From: Plantago elongata
Lineage: Eukaryota > Streptophyta > Magnoliopsida > Lamiales > Plantaginaceae
Assembly: GCA_036897095.1 (NCBI GenBank)
Contig: JAYMSP010002937.1
Span: 1-21,844 of the forward strand
DNA: 21,844 nucleotides
Reading direction: 5' to 3'
This document shows positions 1 through 9,729 of the stretch, piece after piece. Below the pieces are notes generated by a model, which worked only from the letters and a program-made list of their open reading frames with translations, searched no databases and had not been told where the DNA came from. The position numbers and the translations under genes were made by a program. The number at the start of each line of letters is the position of its first letter. The first letter of the stretch is position 1.

Positions 1-156
1 TCCACCACCATTCTCCCTATCGAAAATGGCAGTGAATCCCCATTCATCTCCAGGTAAAGGACCCAAATTGCATATCTCAACAGCAAGAAGATCACCAGCC
101 TTAGCTGGGTTTCCATCTGTATCTACTACTCTAATAGGTCCACCTAAGTAATGAAC
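1..156 (-). CDS. IAMH: Exon 2 (partial) of FmdA/AmdA-family amidase (formamidase / IAM hydrolase)
   Basis: The minus strand reads 52 uninterrupted codons beginning VHYLGGPIRVVDTDG and continuing through NLGPLPGDEWGFTAIFDREN to GGG, where the window ends. This is the conserved second block of plant FmdA/AmdA amidases. Family members hydrolyse small amides such as formamide to acid plus ammonia, and the Arabidopsis tandem pair IAMH1/IAMH2 converts indole-3-acetamide to the auxin IAA. The 3' splice site is at 157-159 (CAG read on the minus strand), after a CT-rich stretch, and the exon starts in phase 0. No stop or frameshift is seen. The rest of the protein (about 450 residues in the family) lies beyond the left edge. 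The family assignment is firm; which amide this copy uses is inference. Confidence 0.9.
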
Positions 157-373
157 CTGAGAGAGCATATAGAGATATCATGTACTATATAGTTAGATAG
201 AGATTTCTTGTGACTTTATATGATTAAAGTTCCCTGCTATGCAACAGTGCTTAAAGTGATGTAGCCTAGTTGGTAAGCCAAGATTCCCGAGATGGGGTGG
301 TTTTTCATTTACTATGTGTAGACTTGTTCGTATGACTTGAAAATAAAAATAGAATTTCAGAAGTTGCACTTAC
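157..373 (-). other. Intron 1 of the amidase gene
   Basis: A 217-nt phase-0 intron bounded by GTAAGT (373-368) and CAG (159-157) on the minus strand. It is supported by coding similarity on both sides. No other feature was recognised in it apart from a weak box-A-like tract near 257-275. Confidence 0.8.
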
Positions 374-592
374 AGTCGATAAGTCTAGTGTTTTAACATC
401 AATAGCAGAGTTATCATCTACTATTGCACCTGTAGTCCAGTCTACCATCTCCACCATGAACACCTCGCCTGTTTTTACCTCGACAACGGGTGGGATATCG
501 GGGTGCCACCGATTGTGAAGCGGCAGGTTCTGCTGCCATGGCTTCTTTTATAGGTCTACTGGAACTACTAATTTTGTAGTTGGAGGTGCCAT
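374..592 (-). pseudogene. IAMH: Amidase exon 1, copy 1 (adjacent to exon 2), with an in-frame stop
   Basis: ATG at 592-590 opens a 219-nt exon ending at a GTAAGT donor (373-368), with a 217-nt intron before exon 2. It reads MAPPTTKLVVPVDL, a stop, KKPWQQ, then LPLHNRWHPDIPPVVEV and DWTTGAIVDDNSAIDVKTLDLST. The stop (TAA at 550-548) is codon 15, where the other two copies have Lys or Arg. Everything else is in frame, so the loss looks recent, or it could be a sequencing error. Its middle segment (DWTTGAIVDDNSA) is of a different subtype from copies 2 and 3 (SGGGITKEYTAED). Being next to the only exon 2, this is the default first exon, yet as read it cannot give full-length protein. Confidence 0.85.
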
Positions 593-1150
593 ATGAATGG
601 TAAAGATACTGTTTGATGATTTGTTATATTGTCATTATGTCATATATAGTTGTTGATAATGAGAATCAATGAAACTGGAGCTTCTAAGACTTGATTTGGA
701 CATGTTGCTCTAACTGACAAAATGGGGGTGACAATTCCAATGGTCCCTAAATGTCATTCTTGGTGTAGTGTCAGATGACATTGGGAGCCGGTATGCTGTT
801 ATTTTCAGGTAGTTTGTCTTATCTTCATTTGATGCCGATCGACCTGCATCATGTGAATCAGGGTCGAAGAGATTCGTTTTAGTTGACTCGCCTTTTTTTT
901 TTTCCTCACTTTCCTTTTGGTGGCCACAGGGAGTGGTTCCTGGCTCTCGCTATGAATAAAATCTAACTTTCACACGAAAGTGTGAGAATTGAGTGATTGA
1001 ATTGTCCTAGGGTCGAATTTTCCCATGGGTGGATCCGTTAGGAGCTGTGTGTTCTAGGTTAATTAAAAGTTGGTGAAGAAAATAATGTAAAATGTTAAAG
1101 AATAGTGTTCAAGCATTAGTGGAGTTAGTATGTGAGTTGAGAAAACTCAC
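593..1150. other. Interval between amidase exon copies 1 and 2
   Basis: No exon-2-like or other coding sequence is visible on either strand. It holds an 11-T run (893-903) and a small hairpin (965-990) with a TCACAC/GTGTGA stem and GAAA loop. It would contain any promoter of copy 1 and the intron following copy 2. Confidence 0.5.
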
Positions 1151-1369
1151 AGCAGACGGATCAACATGTTTGACGTCTTCCGCAGTGTACTCTTTGGTTA
1201 TGCCACCTCCACTGCAATCTACCATCTCCACCCGAAAAAACTCCCCGGTTTGCACCTCGACGACATGTGGGATGTCCGGGTGCCATCGGTTGTGAAGAGG
1301 AAGTTCTTGTTCACTTGGTTTCTTCCTTAAATCTATGGGCACCACTAGTTTAGCACCATGTGTGCCCAT
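1151..1369 (-). CDS. IAMH: Amidase exon 1, copy 2 (orphan or alternative first exon)
   Basis: ATG at 1369-1367 opens 73 codons: MGTHGAKLVVPIDLRKKPSE, then LPLHNRWHPDIPHVVEV and VEMVDCSGGGITKEYTAED, ending DPSA at a GTGAGT donor (1150-1145). Length (219 nt) and phase (0) equal those of copies 1 and 3, so splicing to the exon 2 acceptor at 157-159 would keep frame across an intron of about 990 nt. No exon-2-like sequence lies between this donor and copy 1. Two positions differ from the usual motif: Ser for Trp in KKPWEQ and His for the second Pro in DIPPV. Either an alternative first exon or a remnant of a tandem duplicate; the sequence alone does not decide. Confidence 0.75.
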
Positions 1370-1987
1370 TTTGGCTTATAAGTTGAGAGCAAAAGCTTAT
1401 GTAGTTTGGCAAAGCGCAATATTGCATAACATAAATCAACCTTAATTTGTACGAGGATCTTGTTTCTCATATGGACAAAACTCTGTTTTATCAATGGGGC
1501 TCGTTTCTTCCTCTTGGCATGTTACGTTTCTAAAAAAAATACCATGCTCCAAAGTCCAAATTCTTGTGTGTTTATATGGTTTCGGAAAGATTCCATGTCC
1601 GACAATAAAAACGAATTGAACTCATACTCGTCATTGTATACGAATCTCTAATTAGTTTGAGAATTAAACTTGTTATCTTTTGATTACGGAGCATCTCAAC
1701 TATCTAGAATAATGATACTTTGACAATTAGGTGAAAATGTTGTCCAGTCCCTCACATCCACACCTGTATATAATTAGCTCAAATCCAACATGTTATATTC
1801 TCTAACATGGATCAAGAACATACTTACCATCCTTGTTCTATAATCAATTAAGAACCCTATATCAAAATTCATTTTCACAACAAATTTTGTGTCTATAGAA
1901 ACTTATCAGTGTGAAAGAGTTTAAAAACCTCGATTCTTGAGAAATATTTGAACATGAAGTAAGAAGGCAGTGCATGAAAAAACTCAC
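1370..1987. other. Interval between amidase exon copies 2 and 3
   Basis: AT-rich sequence with no amidase exon 2 and no recognisable gene. It would hold the promoter of copy 2 if that exon has one, and the first part of the intron following copy 3. Little similarity to the 593-1150 interval is visible beyond the first bases after each donor. Confidence 0.45.
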
Positions 1988-2206
1988 AATAAACTGATCA
2001 GAATACTTGATATCTTCAGCAGTGTACTCTTTTGTTATGCCACCACCACTAAAATCAACCATCTCAACCCGAAAAATCTCTTCGGTTCGCACCTCTGCCA
2101 CGGGAGGAATGTCCGGGTGCCATCGGTTGTGGAGAGGAAGCTCTTGTTCCCAAGGCTTCTTCTTCAAATCTATTGGCGCAACTAGTCTTGCACCATGTGT
2201 AGTCAT
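1988..2206 (-). CDS. IAMH: Amidase exon 1, copy 3 (intact, most upstream)
   Basis: ATG at 2206-2204 opens 73 intact codons: MTTHGARLVAPIDLKKKPWE, then LPLHNRWHPDIPPVAEV and VEMVDFSGGGITKEYTAEDI, ending YSDQFI at a GTGAGT donor (1987-1982). It matches the plant formamidase/IAMH N-terminus best of the three, including KKKPWEQ and DIPPVAEV. It is the most upstream copy in the transcription direction and has no exon 2 of its own. Joining it to exon 2 needs an intron of about 1.8 kb that skips copies 2 and 1, and would keep frame. The start is chosen by equal length with the other copies and by the family N-terminus. Confidence 0.8.
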
Positions 2207-2499
2207 CTGATGGCTGTATGAGTTTAGTCTAAGTGATCAATGATGGAATATCAAGCAGAGAAATTAGAACACTTAGTATTTGATTTGTCAATAACTCTCT
2301 TTTTCGATTGATGACACCTCTCGACTATAGCATGGTACCTACATGGACAGAACTTCATAAGTTACAATGACCACTCGTTTTCACCTCACCACCAAACTAA
2401 ACACCTAAACGAGCTAGTAAAACTTAATTTTTCGTAAGTTTGTTTGGTGTAGAATTGTAAATGGGTTATCTCAATTCGAATTCAATTTCAATTTGATTT
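2207..2499. other. Upstream flank of amidase copy 3, up to the LINE
   Basis: About 290 nt between the most upstream amidase exon and the approximate 3' end of the LINE. If copy 3 is transcribed its promoter should be here or be supplied by the LINE. No clear TATA box in a convincing place was found. Confidence 0.35.
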
Positions 2500-2587
2500 T
2501 TATACACAAAATAAAAATAGAACGAAAATTATTACATCATGTTTAACATTAAATACGTTAACTCCGCTCAATACTTCATTTCATAAA

Positions 2588-5500
2588 TCAAATAGTGGGT
2601 ACATCAGAATTAGTTACTGGAAAATCAGTAAAGCCAGACTCAACAGCTTCTAGACAACTAGCAAGAGCATGGACCAACTTGGTCCCATCCCTTTTAACAC
2701 AAAGGAAAAGAACAAACAAAAAGACGCACGCTAGAAACTAGTTCTTCGATGATATGGCCTACTGCGAAAAGGGACGGGTTCTCGTCATTCAAATGTGTAA
2801 CGAGATCAGAACAATCCCCTTGAATGAGTACATTTTGGTAATCCAGTTCGTATCCTAAAATCACCGCAAGACAAGCTCCCAATGCTTCAGCAGTTTCAGG
2901 GTCGTCGATGTGCTGAACCGTGGCACGCTTCCAAGCTAAAATACCACCAGTCGAGTCCCGAGCCATTGCACCAATACTCGACAAATTTTGCGACGAGCGG
3001 ACCGCAGTACAATAGTTAATCTTTATGAAACTATGTGTTGGAGATCGCTAACAAACATGTTGCAGAGGGGGGTGAGTGCGAACTACAATAAATGGACTTA
3101 GCCTCCTTGTAGCTGCAAAGATACTACTGGACAAAGGCAAGAGTCTGAGCCGGATCCCGTCGAGTAGTCTCATGAAGAATCTTATTTCTATTATACCAAG
3201 TGCTCCAGCATGAAATGATGAAGAAAACAAAATCCTCCGGAGGTAATAAAACTCGAACCTGCTCAATCCACCCCAAGATGTGGAGCTGACCATTATAGAT
3301 GAAGTCATACGGAATATTGGAAATTGCCCAATAAAGACGAGAAAAATCACAATCCCAGAAGACATGAAGAAGGGACTCCTCCGCACTAGAACACACAGGG
3401 CACTTGGTATTGATATCGATACCTCTGCCACGAAGCACCAGATTTGCAGGTAGAGAATGTCAAAAAAGTCTCCAAAGTAAGATGCTGCTTTTGTTCGGAA
3501 GCTTAACTTTCCAAACCCAATTCCAATTCATAGTTCCAGCCTATCCACTTCTACTGTCAACACTGTTTTCCTGATGCGTATGGCGCATATCTTGGGTCAG
3601 ATGATAGGCACTCGCGTCCGAATACATCTCGTGCTTGGTCCTAGTCCAAATGCGCACATCTACAGGAGCCGTCATCGGTTTTGGAATTTTTAGAACATCA
3701 ACAATGTCCACATCCCAGAGTGTATCTGTCAGAGCTTGTACATCCTATCCTCCTGTGGTAACATCAAAAATGGTAGAGACAGTGACAAAATCCCCACGAG
3801 CAGTAGGTGGTGTATATGGTCTCATGCTGCCCTCACATGGAATCCAGTTGTCGGTCCATATATTAATACTCTCGCCATTTCCCACATGCCAACGAATCCC
3901 TCGCCTAACCAATTCAATCGCACTACAAATACTTTTCCATGTGAAGGAGGCGTTTCCTTTCGGAGTCGCATCCAAGTCGTCACAAGAAGGTAAGTACTTA
4001 GATTTCAACACCCTACTAAGAAGAGCATCCGAAAAAGCTATGATACGCCATAATTGTTTGCCAAGCATCGCCAAATTAAATGAGCGAAGATTCCGAAAAC
4101 CCATACCTCCATTCTTCTTAGACGTACAAAGAGTGTCCCAATTAATCAAATGCATTGTCCTCTCACCCCCACTTCTCCACCAGTACTTAGCAATCATCAA
4201 GTCAATCTCACTCAAAAGATAATCCAGTAGCTTAAAGCATCCCACGACATATGTAGGAATAGCCTAAATAACTGATTTGATAAGAACCTCCTTGGCCCCC
4301 TTAGAGAGAAGCTTGCTATGATAGCCTTCCACTTTCTTCCAAACTCTCTCTCAACCACCCAAAAACTTCCCTCTTTGAACGCCCCATCTCCGTGGGAAGT
4401 CCCAAGTACTTCTCATGTCTATCCACTACATGAACCAGCAAGCAGCTTTGAATCTCTTCAATCTGCTCACTAGAGGCATTCATGCTGAAAATCACCGTAA
4501 ATTTCTTCAAGTTGATTTCTTGACCAGAAGCCAAACTGAACTTGTGCAAAACATCACTAGTGCCACGACATCGTCAATAGTAGTCTTATATAATAATAGA
4601 GTATCATCAACAAAGAGGAGGTGATAAATCCTTGGAGCTCGCGAGGTTACAACAACCCCCCGAAGAACCTCATTCTCCTCCGCTCGACATATAAGGGCAC
4701 TAAAAGCTTCCATGACAAAAAGAAATAGGTAAGGGGAAAGAGGATCTCCCTAGTGGATCTCCCTCTCCGTCTGGATAGGGTCTAACTGCATTCATAAGAA
4801 CAAAATAAGACACAGTACGCACACTAAGCATGATCAGATGAATAAAAGAATCATCAAAGCCTAGTCTCTCAAGCACTCTTTACAGTAAGGACCACTCAAC
4901 TCGGTCATACCCCTTACTCATATCAAGTTTTAAAGCCATAAAAGTATCCTTACCCTTTGTATTCTGTTTTAAAACATGATTCACTTCGTAGGTCACAAGC
5001 ACATTATCAGTAATTACTCTATTCGGGACAAAAGCTGATTGAGTTTCCGACACAAAGGAATGCATGAATGGTTTAAGCCTATTGGTGATAGCTTTGGAGG
5101 CTAGCTTGAAAATAACATTACTCAGGCTAATAGGACGAAATTGGGTAATCCGCTCTAGTGTTTTACACTTAGGAATAAGCACAATGTGTGTAAAATTAAG
5201 TTTTGGATCAAGGACCCTGTTGTTAAGAATGTTTAGAGCACAATCAACAACAGAACCACCGGCAGTATCCCAAAAGCATTGGTAAAACACTGCTGACATA
5301 CCATCCGTGCCCGGGAATTTGAGGGGATACATATCAAAAAGTCCAGTTCGAACCTCATTTGGAGTAAACACACGTGTAAGCTCCTGGTTGGTCCTAGCAT
5401 CTACCCGAGATTCCATAGTCCCCACGACATCCTCAATATCAACCTCCAACGGCTTCCTCGAAGTAAAAATCTCAGAAAAGTAAGCATTTGCGATCTGCCC

Positions 5501-6669
5501 CATACCTCGATCATCCGTACACCATGCTCTGGAAGCATCAATCAAACCCGAAATCTCATTCCGATGGAAACGTTGAGTAGCTTTAGAGTGAAATAATTTT
5601 TTGTTACTATCACCTTCCACTAGCCAATGCACCTTTGGTCGTTGCTTCCATTTTAGTTCTTCCTTATCCATAAGAGTTTCCAGCTCAATTTTCATCGACT
5701 GTATATGACTCTTAACAACAGGGGTATACTCGACTTTATGAAGCTTTTCTAATTCAGCTTTAAGCTGCTTTATCTTGTCCTGAGCAGAGCCAAAAATTGA
5801 CTTATCCAAGATAATAAGCCCCACACGACACTCCAGATTAGTAGCTAACGGAAGGTCCGGGTTCCAATGTCCCGTCACCAGCATTGCACAATCAACCGAT
5901 TTAAGCCACATTGCATCAAATCTAAAGCGTTTTGGTCGATGTTGAAATTTCCTATGTTTGGGATGGGTGAGCTTCAGCAGAATTGGCATGTGATCACTAT
6001 TCCAGGTATGGAGATGGTGGACTTGAGCAGACGCGAATAAGGAGAGCCAAGAAGGAGTAGCGGCTGCACAATCGAGTCTCAACTCTGTATGAGCATCTCC
6101 AGGTTGGTGGTTAGACCAGGTAAACTAGTAGCCCACGAAATCAATTCCAAAAAGGTTGGAATCGGCATAGGCCTACCTGGAATCATTGAGGCGCCAATTA
6201 GGAATTTCGGTCCCTCCTTTCTTATCAATTTGATCCAACACCTCATTATAATAGCCAATTGCCACCCAAGGTCTACACGATTGTCGAGCTAATTGGGTAA
6301 GAAGAGCCCAAGTTTTCTTTCTTTTACTAGTGTCAGGTTCACCATAAAAGTCGGTCAAACGCCATGTATCCCCATTCTCATTCGTACAAACGCTAGCATC
6401 AATATGATTACTTAAAAAAGAATGAATGGTAACAATACTTTCTTTATTCCAAATATGGGATAACACCCTCCCCCCCTCCGATTGACCAACTGCCGGTACA
6501 TAAATTTCAAACAATTAAACTTTTGCTTAAGATTATCAATGCCACTAACTCCTGATCTAGTATCCATAAGAAAAATAAAGTTGGGGTGATGAGTACGAAG
6601 AAAATCTCCAAGAGCACGAACTGTGTAAAGGTTCCCCAACCCTTGACAATTTCACGACAAGCAACTCAT
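2588..6669 (-). pseudogene. LINE ORF2: endonuclease / reverse transcriptase / RNase H polyprotein
   Basis: ATG at 6669-6667 gives MSCLS, a stop, NCQGLGN (the family has Trp in place of the stop). Endonuclease: LTDFYGEPD, IGYYNEVLDQ (family GDFNE) and NSDHMPILL (near 5990). The reverse transcriptase runs in one long frame (6082-4880) with FPGTDGMSAVFYQCFW, FRPISLSNVIFKLASKAI and LKLDMSKGYDRVEW, then LLFVDDTLLLYK (family FADD) after a frame break. The zf-RVT segment has CPVCSSAEESLLHVFWDCDF (3405-3340). RNase H is at about 3030-2600 (SSIGAMARDSTGG, AEALGACLAV, GDCSDLV); its first catalytic Asp, family NYDAA, reads NYCTA. After one more frameshift the C-terminus is LVHALASCLEAVESG with a stop at 2590-2588. 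Target-primed reverse transcription is the family role; this copy is dead. Confidence 0.9.
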
Positions 6670-8255
6670 TAATGTAGGCGGGGTTGCAATGCAACGCCCG
6701 CCTCTGGTCCATAATCAAGTGGTGATTCATTCACTTTAAGTTTCTCGTTTCCATTCTCTTTCTTCCATCCAGTGCTAGTACCAACCTTGAGAGTCTGCCG
6801 AGGTCCATATTTTTAACTGTAGAGGTCGACCCGGGTGGTCTGCCCCGTTTCAGCCCAACCACTGCGGGTGCCTGAGAGAGAGAGACATAATTTGCTGCTG
6901 CTGGGGATTAATATTTGCAGTAAAGGAGAAAGGCTGTTTCATGTGGATTGGAAGGTGGGTTGATAAGAGTGGGCTGGAAGTGTTAAAAAGTGGGCTAATA
7001 GAAAGGCTAGGTAGAGGGCTTGGGTTCAACGAAGATGGGCTAAATTGTGTAGTTGGAATAGGGCTAATGGCTAGTGTTGGGCCAGATGGAGTAATTTGTC
7101 CAGGACTAAAATTTGGGCTAGGTATGGAGGAAATTGAAGAAGTGGTGTCAATGGTCATAGAATTAGGCTGGTCAAAATGAGTGGGGAGTTTACCAAAAGA
7201 CACGATATCAGTGGATGGGGTAATGCTAGTGGTATGAGGTACCGTTACTTTTTGGATGGAATTAGCAGCTTGCCTAGAAATAGAACTGTTGGAACATTCA
7301 CCAAAAGAATAAGATTGACCAAAAGGACAACCATTGCATTCCTTTGATCACTCCCCACGTTCACCTGATTTATGGACTTACCATTACCACCTCATGTAAC
7401 AGTAGCCTGCAACACATATTTTCCCAAAATGCCCCTACCCGTAAAAGCCATCGAAGGACGTCGGACAGTCGATACCTTACCACGAAGCAACTTATTCGAT
7501 TTGTTAGAATAAGAAGCCCTGAGCCAATCCCCGTATTCCAATTGTTTGTCGTCCATAGAACTGACTTTCTCGAACAAATGAAGACAATCTGCACAATCAC
7601 GAACTATATGACCCATTACCTGCAATAGAAGCATAAATTTGGAAGGCATTCATAAGAAAAGCTCAAGCCAACCACACGACCATTCGGACCGTCGATTTTC
7701 ATACTACGTCGAAAAGGCTTTGTGACATCAATTTTTACCTTCCATCTCATTGAGGTGGCCAAGAAACCGGTGCTAGCTTGCACGTCCCATTCAACAAAAC
7801 CACCCAGCGCATCACCAATGACTCGCGCAAGCTCCTCAGACCCGCTAGAAACAGGTAACCCGTCGACATGAATCGAAAAGACACATCTCTCTAAATCAAC
7901 CAATAAGAATCTTGCCCTTTCTCAATCCGACACAAGATAACCAAGCTTCGATCAAAGGACCATGGGCCGTTCCACATAGTACGGTTCAATTCCATTTCAT
8001 GTCCAAACAGAAAAAGCAACATGTTGTCCCCGATCTTTTGTATTCGAACTCCCTTAGCCAAATTCTACGCCCTGCTGAGAGTTCTTTCCAAGGCCTCGAG
8101 ATGAATCTTTTTCGAGTTAACACACGACCTACAATACATCAATCTACATCCACCTCAGCTGATTTCCAAATGTCAGACGAAACTTGTACCACCCCGTCCT
8201 CCTTAATCGTCAAGCTGAGGAGCTGATCCAATTCCCGATCATTGAAACCTGCCAT
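6669..8255 (-). pseudogene. LINE ORF1: nucleic-acid-binding gag-like protein (DUF4283 + CCHC knuckle)
   Basis: The start ATG (8255-8253) gives MAGFNDRELDQLLSLTIKED, as in plant L1 ORF1 proteins. A DUF4283-type region follows (IVGRVLTRKRF, then IQKIGDNMLLFLFG and NGPWSFDRSLVIL in shifted frames, about 8150-7920). The region VDGLPVSSGS to YECLPNLCFYC (7890-7622) leads into a zinc knuckle, CFYC then MGHIVRDC, broken by a frameshift near 7620. YGDWLRAS (near 7520) is also typical. The C-terminal part is Ser/Pro-rich (7200-6850) and ends with a basic KRGRPPGS patch. The stop TAA (6671-6669) shares its last base with the ORF2 ATG. ORF1 proteins bind element RNA to form the RNP. Several frame breaks are present. 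Confidence 0.8.
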
Positions 8256-8956
8256 AATCGTACTGCCGAACAGAGGATGATGCGAGAGGACTATGGAAAT
8301 TGGCGAACACTTAAACCACCAAAGCCACCGATGCGTACATCAAATAAAAAAAAAAGAAAAGAAAAGAAAAAAGACACCCAAACACCAGAACGAATTTAGA
8401 AAAGAGAAGGATATGGTTAGAACAGACCACAACGTCTGCGTACTTATAGCCCACAAAACGTGCAATTGAATTTTGAAAAGATTTTCATTAGAGGGTAAGT
8501 TAAACTCTGAAAATTTACAAAGCATAACAACTGGATCAACAAATCCTAACTGCATCTCAACAAAATCAAAGGCATATCTCACCATTTTTTGTGGGCGTGG
8601 AGAAAAGAAACAGGTAAGGGACAAGAAAATCTGACAAGAAGATGACTCATAATCCAGACCGGAGGAGCAAGCTCACATACGAGAGGGTTGATGAAGAGAG
8701 TAGATGAAGGAAAGAAGAACATAGAGCATTTTTTCAGAATATTTTCTTGATTGTTGCAAAGTATAATGTTTACACACATACATTTAAGTCTACATTCAAA
8801 CATAATTTTATATGATTCATATTTAACTTAATTGCTATTCTTCAATTAATAAAAGCTCATACCAAAATAGATTTACTATCTATATTTACTTATAGTTACT
8901 TTAGAAATAAACTCGATTAACTAAAATACAACTGATAAATAGTAGTTATTTTAATT
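8256..8956. other. LINE 5' region and AT-rich flank
   Basis: Just upstream of ORF1 (8341-8373) is a run of A with interspersed G on the plus strand, a T-rich tract in the LINE's own 5' UTR. From about 8400 to 8956 there is no recognisable gene. A short tract at 8583-8590 resembles ATG followed by a splice donor on the minus strand, but nothing supports it as a gene. Confidence 0.4.
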
Positions 8957-8961
8957 AACTG

Positions 8962-9469
8962 TGTAACAACCTGACCACTAATCGGTCAAGCTCTGCCCTT
9001 TGGGCTGGAGCTGTTACACATGGACAACTTTCCGAGTGATATGCCGACCCCACTGTACCGACATAAGTCATTTCCCACAAACTTTGACCTCACTTGTGCG
9101 CAAACTGAAAGGCTTCCCAATTGATCATCCATTCTAGAATTTCTCCAGAGCAAGCACGCTTAACTCTAAAGTTCTCATATACGGATTCCCAAAAACAAAG
9201 GTGCACCTTGTTAGTATGAGTACGTTCCCAATCCTTTTAAGTTCTATGGACTCGACATGAAACACTGGGGCGTTACATTCACCCTCTATTGAATTGTGCG
9301 ACGTTCCCACCGCGCCATGGTCTGACCAAGCGTCCACCCCTTGCGAATTTTGGATTGGCACGACTCTGATACCATCCTACGTAAATTGGGAGACTTTTAT
9401 GTTGATATGAGTAGCGTTCTCAATCCCTTTAAGCTCTATTGATCTGACTTGAAATTCTGGGACGTTACG
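8962..9469 (-). mobile_element. Cassandra TRIM (5S-bearing, LTR kin), incomplete relic
   Basis: Minus-oriented non-coding element. The left LTR (8962-9277, TGTAAC...GTTACA) is the 3' LTR, and the right part (about 9377-9469) is an incomplete 5' LTR. Between them is a primer-binding site, TGGTATCAGAGTCG (9374-9361), matching initiator Met-tRNA. Flanking 5-mers AACTG (8957-8961) and AATTG (9470-9474) look like a target duplication with one difference. The left LTR carries a 5S rRNA-like domain. Family assignment rests on that domain, the TG...CA ends and the Met PBS. Fossil: one LTR is incomplete, and the internal region is under 100 bp as is usual for TRIMs. Fairly old judging from LTR divergence. 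Confidence 0.85.
9110..9190 (-). other. 5S rRNA-like domain within the Cassandra LTR
   Basis: On the minus strand the stretch includes GAGTTAAGCGTGCTTG and, further on, AGAATGGATGATC followed by TTGGGAAG. These match the 5S rRNA segments GAAGTTAAGCGTGCTTG, AGGATGGGTGACC and TGGGAAG. In the Cassandra family this region keeps internal Pol III promoter boxes. It is not a genuine 5S gene: the 5' third and the ends do not match. Confidence 0.8.
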
Positions 9470-9474
9470 AATTG

Positions 9475-9729
9475 AATTGTAAAAATATTTTTTGGTACTA
9501 ATAAAAATAATTTTTTTTAAGGATATGGTAAGTATTGTGAGCTTTGATGGACTAGTAACTAATTTCAACCGGTTAATAATTAAAATTGGCAACTTATTGA
9601 ATGGCACTTTTAAATTTATAAATTATTATTTCAGAGTAGTATAAATTTATTTTTGACCTTGGGGTAGGCTCTAGCATATGGATATAGTGTGAAATTTCAA
9701 TTTACCTAGTTTATAGCATAAGCTTAATC
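9475..9729. other. AT-rich interval without recognised features
   Basis: Nothing identifiable between the Cassandra relic and the minus-strand SINE. Confidence 0.4.

Larger units (their letters stand above)
2500..8400 (-). mobile_element. Near full-length, decayed plant L1-type LINE
   Basis: Minus-strand order is ORF1 (DUF4283-type domain, CCHC knuckle), ORF2 (APE-like endonuclease, reverse transcriptase, zf-RVT, RNase H), then a short 3' region. This is the layout of plant L1-clade LINEs carrying RNase H. Both reading frames span full family length (about 529 and 1360 codons) but are interrupted by several stops and frameshifts, so the copy is inactive. Ends are approximate: the ORF2 stop is at 2588, and I found neither a clear poly(A) tail nor matching target duplications. 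It sits immediately upstream of the amidase exon array, in the same orientation. Confidence 0.9.

Noticed and set aside
255-310. A further SINE in the amidase intron (box-A-like TAGCCTAGTTGG)
   Set aside because: No box B, tail or flanking duplications found; a single short match is not enough.
3635-4222. 195-codon plus-strand open frame
   Set aside because: It is antisense to the LINE reverse transcriptase and zf-RVT region, which is clearly the real coding strand.
8341-8373. A-rich tract as the poly(A) tail of a plus-strand retroposon
   Set aside because: It is better explained as the T-rich leader of the minus-strand LINE, just upstream of ORF1; no matching target duplication was seen.
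8572-8740. Possible host first exon on the minus strand: pyrimidine-rich leader, ATG followed at once by GTGAG
   Set aside because: No coding sequence follows, no TATA element is well placed, and the tract may belong to the LINE 5' flank.
9110-9190. Genuine 5S rRNA gene
   Set aside because: Only about two thirds of 5S is recognisable and it sits inside an LTR with TG...CA ends and a Met-tRNA primer site.
9134-9361. 75-codon minus-strand open frame
   Set aside because: It lies in the Cassandra LTR and its 5S-like domain; the element is non-coding.
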